Below are positions 61,974 to 64,000 of a stretch of DNA of 64,000 nt, one piece after another. Source of the stretch: Bacteroidota bacterium (GTDB lineage: Bacteria > Bacteroidota > Bacteroidia > Bacteroidales > FEN-979); NCBI GenBank assembly GCA_026391735.1, contig JAPLDL010000021.1, positions 62,001 to 126,000 of the forward strand, read 5' to 3'. The translations under genes were made by a program, and so were the position numbers. The stretch's first letter is position 1, and each line of letters begins with the position of its first letter. Under the pieces are notes generated by a model. That model was not told the DNA's origin, did no database searches, and was given only the letters and a program-made list of their open reading frames with translations.

Positions 61974-62007
61974 GATGCAGGATTCATGACGCAGGATATC
62001 CTGCATC
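61974..62007 (+). terminator. Inverted repeat, possible terminator of pepD
   Basis: GATGCAGGAT and ATCCTGCATC can pair across 14 bases, and the inner GCAGGATATCCTGC is itself a perfect 14-bp palindrome. Only a short TTTC follows, so termination would be weak. The left half also has a loose 7-bp rhythm (GATGCAG, GATTCAT, GACGCAG, GATATCC). Confidence 0.4.
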
Positions 62008-62037
62008 TTTCATCCTGGTTCCGATAAAATACTGCTT

Positions 62038-63489
62038 ATGCGCATACTTCTTCTCACCCTCCTGGCTTGTATGCTGGACCTTCCTTCCTTTGCTCAATTC
62101 AGCTTTTCCGACTCTGCTGTAACCAGGCGAATCAGACATGATATTTTTGTTCTGGCATCCGATTCCCTTGAAGGACGAGAAGCAGGAACAGAGGGAGAGT
62201 GTAAAGCCTATAATTACATTATCGGCAGGCTGCAGGAAGCAGATGTACGACCATGGTCAGGGACCAGTTATCTTCAGCCCTTTATACGTGAGTTTATTAA
62301 ATTTAGCAAACCTGCCAGTTTGAGTATTGCAGGAAAACAATTCGCCTGGAGATACGATTTTGGACTGTGTTCCTGTTCTGCGAATGATTCTGTGACTGCC
62401 GGCTGGATCGATTGCGGGTATGGGTTGAGCGTTCCAGGGTCGGGGCCCGACAGCAACACTGGCCTCAGGGAAATTGAAGGAAAGATCGTACTTATAAACC
62501 TTGAAACTCCGGGGAAATTCAGTAAGGAACCGGAAATGGAAGCCGAGCTTATTCCTGCAGCCAGGATTGCAGCAGCGGTAAAGAGAGGTGCTTCCGGGGT
62601 ATTACTTTATAATGACCCGGGAAAATATAAAAGGGTGCTATTTGATTTTTCCGGATCCGATACAGTCACCATCCCTGTTATTTATGTAACCTCCGAGGTC
62701 ATCAGCAGCATAAGGAATCAACCCGGCCAACCTGTAACCATGGAGGCATATCCCGGAAGGGAAAGGAAGACGTACCATAACGTAGTCGGTTATATTGACA
62801 ACTCAGCACCCTACACCATTATTCTGGGCGGACATTACGACCACCTTGGTAAAAGTGAGAATCCTAAAGATAAAGGCGCTTATTGTGTGGGAGCGGATGA
62901 CAATGCCAGCGGAACGGCGGGCATTCTGGAACTGGCAAGGTACTTCAAAACTCATCCGGATCCGGCCAACAATTACATGGTGATCTTGTTTTCGGCTGAA
63001 GAAGAAGGCCTCTGGGGCTCAGAATATTTTGTCAAAAAAGCAAATCCTTCTTTCATGGATTCGGTAAATTTCATGGTTAATTTCGACATGATAGGCCGAC
63101 TGGGTTGCCAGGGATTGGTGGTTACTGCGGAAGCTGCAGGGAGCTCGCCTTGCTGGTCAAAGCTCTACAGGGAAGTGAAACATCCTGCTTTCCACCTTCA
63201 GAAAGTAGCTTCTTCATTGCCTTTTTCAGACCAGGATGCTTTTTATAAGTCGGGGATCCCGGTTTTGTATCTAAACACCGGGCTTCACAGCAGGTATCAC
63301 ACCCCTGCCGATTTACCCTGGACTCTGAATTATACAGGTATGACCGATATTATTAAGTACACAGAAGAGCTGGTTTGTAAAGCAGGTTCAGGAGAAAAAA
63401 TTCCTTACAGGAAGGTCCCGGGGATTTTACTGGATTTCGAGATGGCGGGATTCATTCTGGATTACATTGGTGATGGCTTGTCGTTTTAA
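62038..63489 (+). CDS. Secreted M28 family aminopeptidase
   Basis: The 483-residue protein has a signal peptide (to about 20, PSFAQF), a PA-like insert (about 95-245, GVLLYNDPG) and an M28 catalytic domain. Zinc ligands are His266 (GGHYDHLG), Asp287 (GADDNASG), Glu322 (SAEEEGLWGS, with Glu321 as the likely general base), Asp350 (NFDMIGR) and His421 (SRYHTPAD). It would act in the periplasm or outside the cell to release N-terminal residues for uptake. The ATG is at 62038. Confidence 0.92.
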   Translation: MRILLLTLLACMLDLPSFAQFSFSDSAVTRRIRHDIFVLASDSLEGREAGTEGECKAYNYIIGRLQEADVRPWSGTSYLQPFIREFIKFSKPASLSIAGKQFAWRYDFGLCSCSANDSVTAGWIDCGYGLSVPGSGPDSNTGLREIEGKIVLINLETPGKFSKEPEMEAELIPAARIAAAVKRGASGVLLYNDPGKYKRVLFDFSGSDTVTIPVIYVTSEVISSIRNQPGQPVTMEAYPGRERKTYHNVVGYIDNSAPYTIILGGHYDHLGKSENPKDKGAYCVGADDNASGTAGILELARYFKTHPDPANNYMVILFSAEEEGLWGSEYFVKKANPSFMDSVNFMVNFDMIGRLGCQGLVVTAEAAGSSPCWSKLYREVKHPAFHLQKVASSLPFSDQDAFYKSGIPVLYLNTGLHSRYHTPADLPWTLNYTGMTDIIKYTEELVCKAGSGEKIPYRKVPGILLDFEMAGFILDYIGDGLSF

Positions 63490-63491
63490 AG

Positions 63492-63533
63492 CATCCGACA
63501 TCTGACATCCGAGATCGGATATCAGATACAGGA
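63492..63533. repeat. Degenerate heptamer array (CATCCGA type), 6 units
   Basis: Units are CATCCGA, CATCTGA, CATCCGA, GATCGGA, TATCAGA and TACAGGA. The array fills the 46-bp gap between two convergent stop codons. Confidence 0.7.
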
Positions 63534-63535
63534 TC

Positions 63536-64000
63536 TTACAATCCCACTCCTACTCCTATTCTGAACACCGGGTTGGAATAAGGAGAATAGTAAGCGTCGT
63601 TCAGGTTAAACAGGATCAGCAGGTCCATGAAAACCCTGCCGCCAATAGGTTGTGAGTAGCCTCCGCCGATAAGGATGCTGTTATATGAAACGGTGCTTTG
63701 ACCGGGAGAAAGCGTGTTATTATAGGGATCAACGATATTTCCGGCCGGATCGTAATGGTATGGCTGAATATAGGCCAGGTATTCATATTCGGCATGGGCA
63801 AAGAGGTTTCCGACCCAGCTGTGGAAAATGCTTCTCAGGTAGTATCTGAGGTAAATCCGTCCTCCGTAGACATTGGAAGAAAAATCAAGGTATTCGTTAT
63901 TTTTATAATCATAATAATAGTCCCTGTACCTGAAGTACTCGTATGTAAAGCCCAGTCCGACGTATAATTGGTCTATAGTGCGTATGCGGACTTCCGGTGA
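63536..64000 (-). CDS. Outer-membrane beta-barrel protein (C-terminal part)
   Basis: On the minus strand, the frame ending at the TAA at 63536-63538 is open to the end of the window: 154 residues with no start visible, so the gene continues beyond 64000. The product is rich in Tyr and Phe with alternating strands (VYGGRIYLRYYLRSIFHSW, HAEYEYLAYIQPYHYDP). It ends NPVFRIGVGVGL, as expected for the last strand of an outer-membrane barrel. The family and function are unknown. Confidence 0.75.
   Translation of the reverse strand, partial: SPEVRIRTIDQLYVGLGFTYEYFRYRDYYYDYKNNEYLDFSSNVYGGRIYLRYYLRSIFHSWVGNLFAHAEYEYLAYIQPYHYDPAGNIVDPYNNTLSPGQSTVSYNSILIGGGYSQPIGGRVFMDLLILFNLNDAYYSPYSNPVFRIGVGVGL

Overview
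The window is 64 kb of a Bacteroidota chromosome, most likely from the Bacteroidales/Marinilabiliales side of the phylum. The evidence is a SusC/SusD/SusE outer-membrane glycan uptake trio, three proteins with type IX secretion (T9SS) C-terminal sorting domains, many lipoproteins with a Cys lipobox, and repeated TAnnTTTG promoter boxes just upstream of start codons. No plasmid, phage, IS or CRISPR signature was seen.

Layout. 1-3781: end of an outer-membrane protein gene, a small TPR/membrane protein, and a large hybrid sensor kinase on the minus strand. 3891-22714: an unbroken plus-strand run of eleven genes for alpha-glucan metabolism. In order these are the glycogen branching enzyme GlgB, an MFS sugar permease, a catalytically dead S9-family lipoprotein, 4-alpha-glucanotransferase MalQ, a SusA-like neopullulanase, a second MFS permease, a T9SS esterase with a CBM48-like domain, two GH13 lipoproteins, a GH127 protein and a third secreted GH13. 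A bidirectional hairpin terminator separates this run from susC-susD-susE on the minus strand (22793-29072). Divergent from susC are a 948-residue T9SS alpha-amylase and a T9SS protein with three repeated beta-sandwich modules. Together these form a complete pathway: surface binding and cleavage of starch, SusCD import, periplasmic trimming, MFS uptake of maltodextrins, and cytoplasmic MalQ/GlgB processing. No SusR-like or HTCS regulator is present in the window.

33929-44477: dipeptidase PepE, a large secreted helical-repeat protein, and a complete RND efflux operon (adaptor, pump, outer-membrane factor) followed by a porin-like barrel. 44496-54422: a DUF481 protein; an L-serine dehydratase carrying a Tat signal and lipobox; a TPR protein paired with a caspase-fold protein that lacks both catalytic residues; and several small lipoproteins of unknown role. 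54458-57011: a GH27 alpha-galactosidase, two tRNA-Leu genes (CAG and GAG), each with its own terminator, a ZIP metal transporter and an array of 21 octamer repeats. 57012-60412: a signalling operon containing a sensor/SpoIIE phosphatase/RsbW-like kinase fusion, a STAS protein and a stand-alone class III cyclase domain. 60515-64000: peptidases PepD (M20) and M28, then the end of an outer-membrane barrel gene.

The strongest leads are: a SusD whose middle carries a copy of the two starch-binding modules of the neighbouring SusE; the predicted exported [4Fe-4S] serine dehydratase; the partner-switch/cyclase operon; the TPR/pseudo-caspase pair; and short tandem arrays with 7- or 8-bp units that sit against stop codons and differ in unit sequence from place to place. 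All family assignments come from reading sequences by eye; no database search was run.
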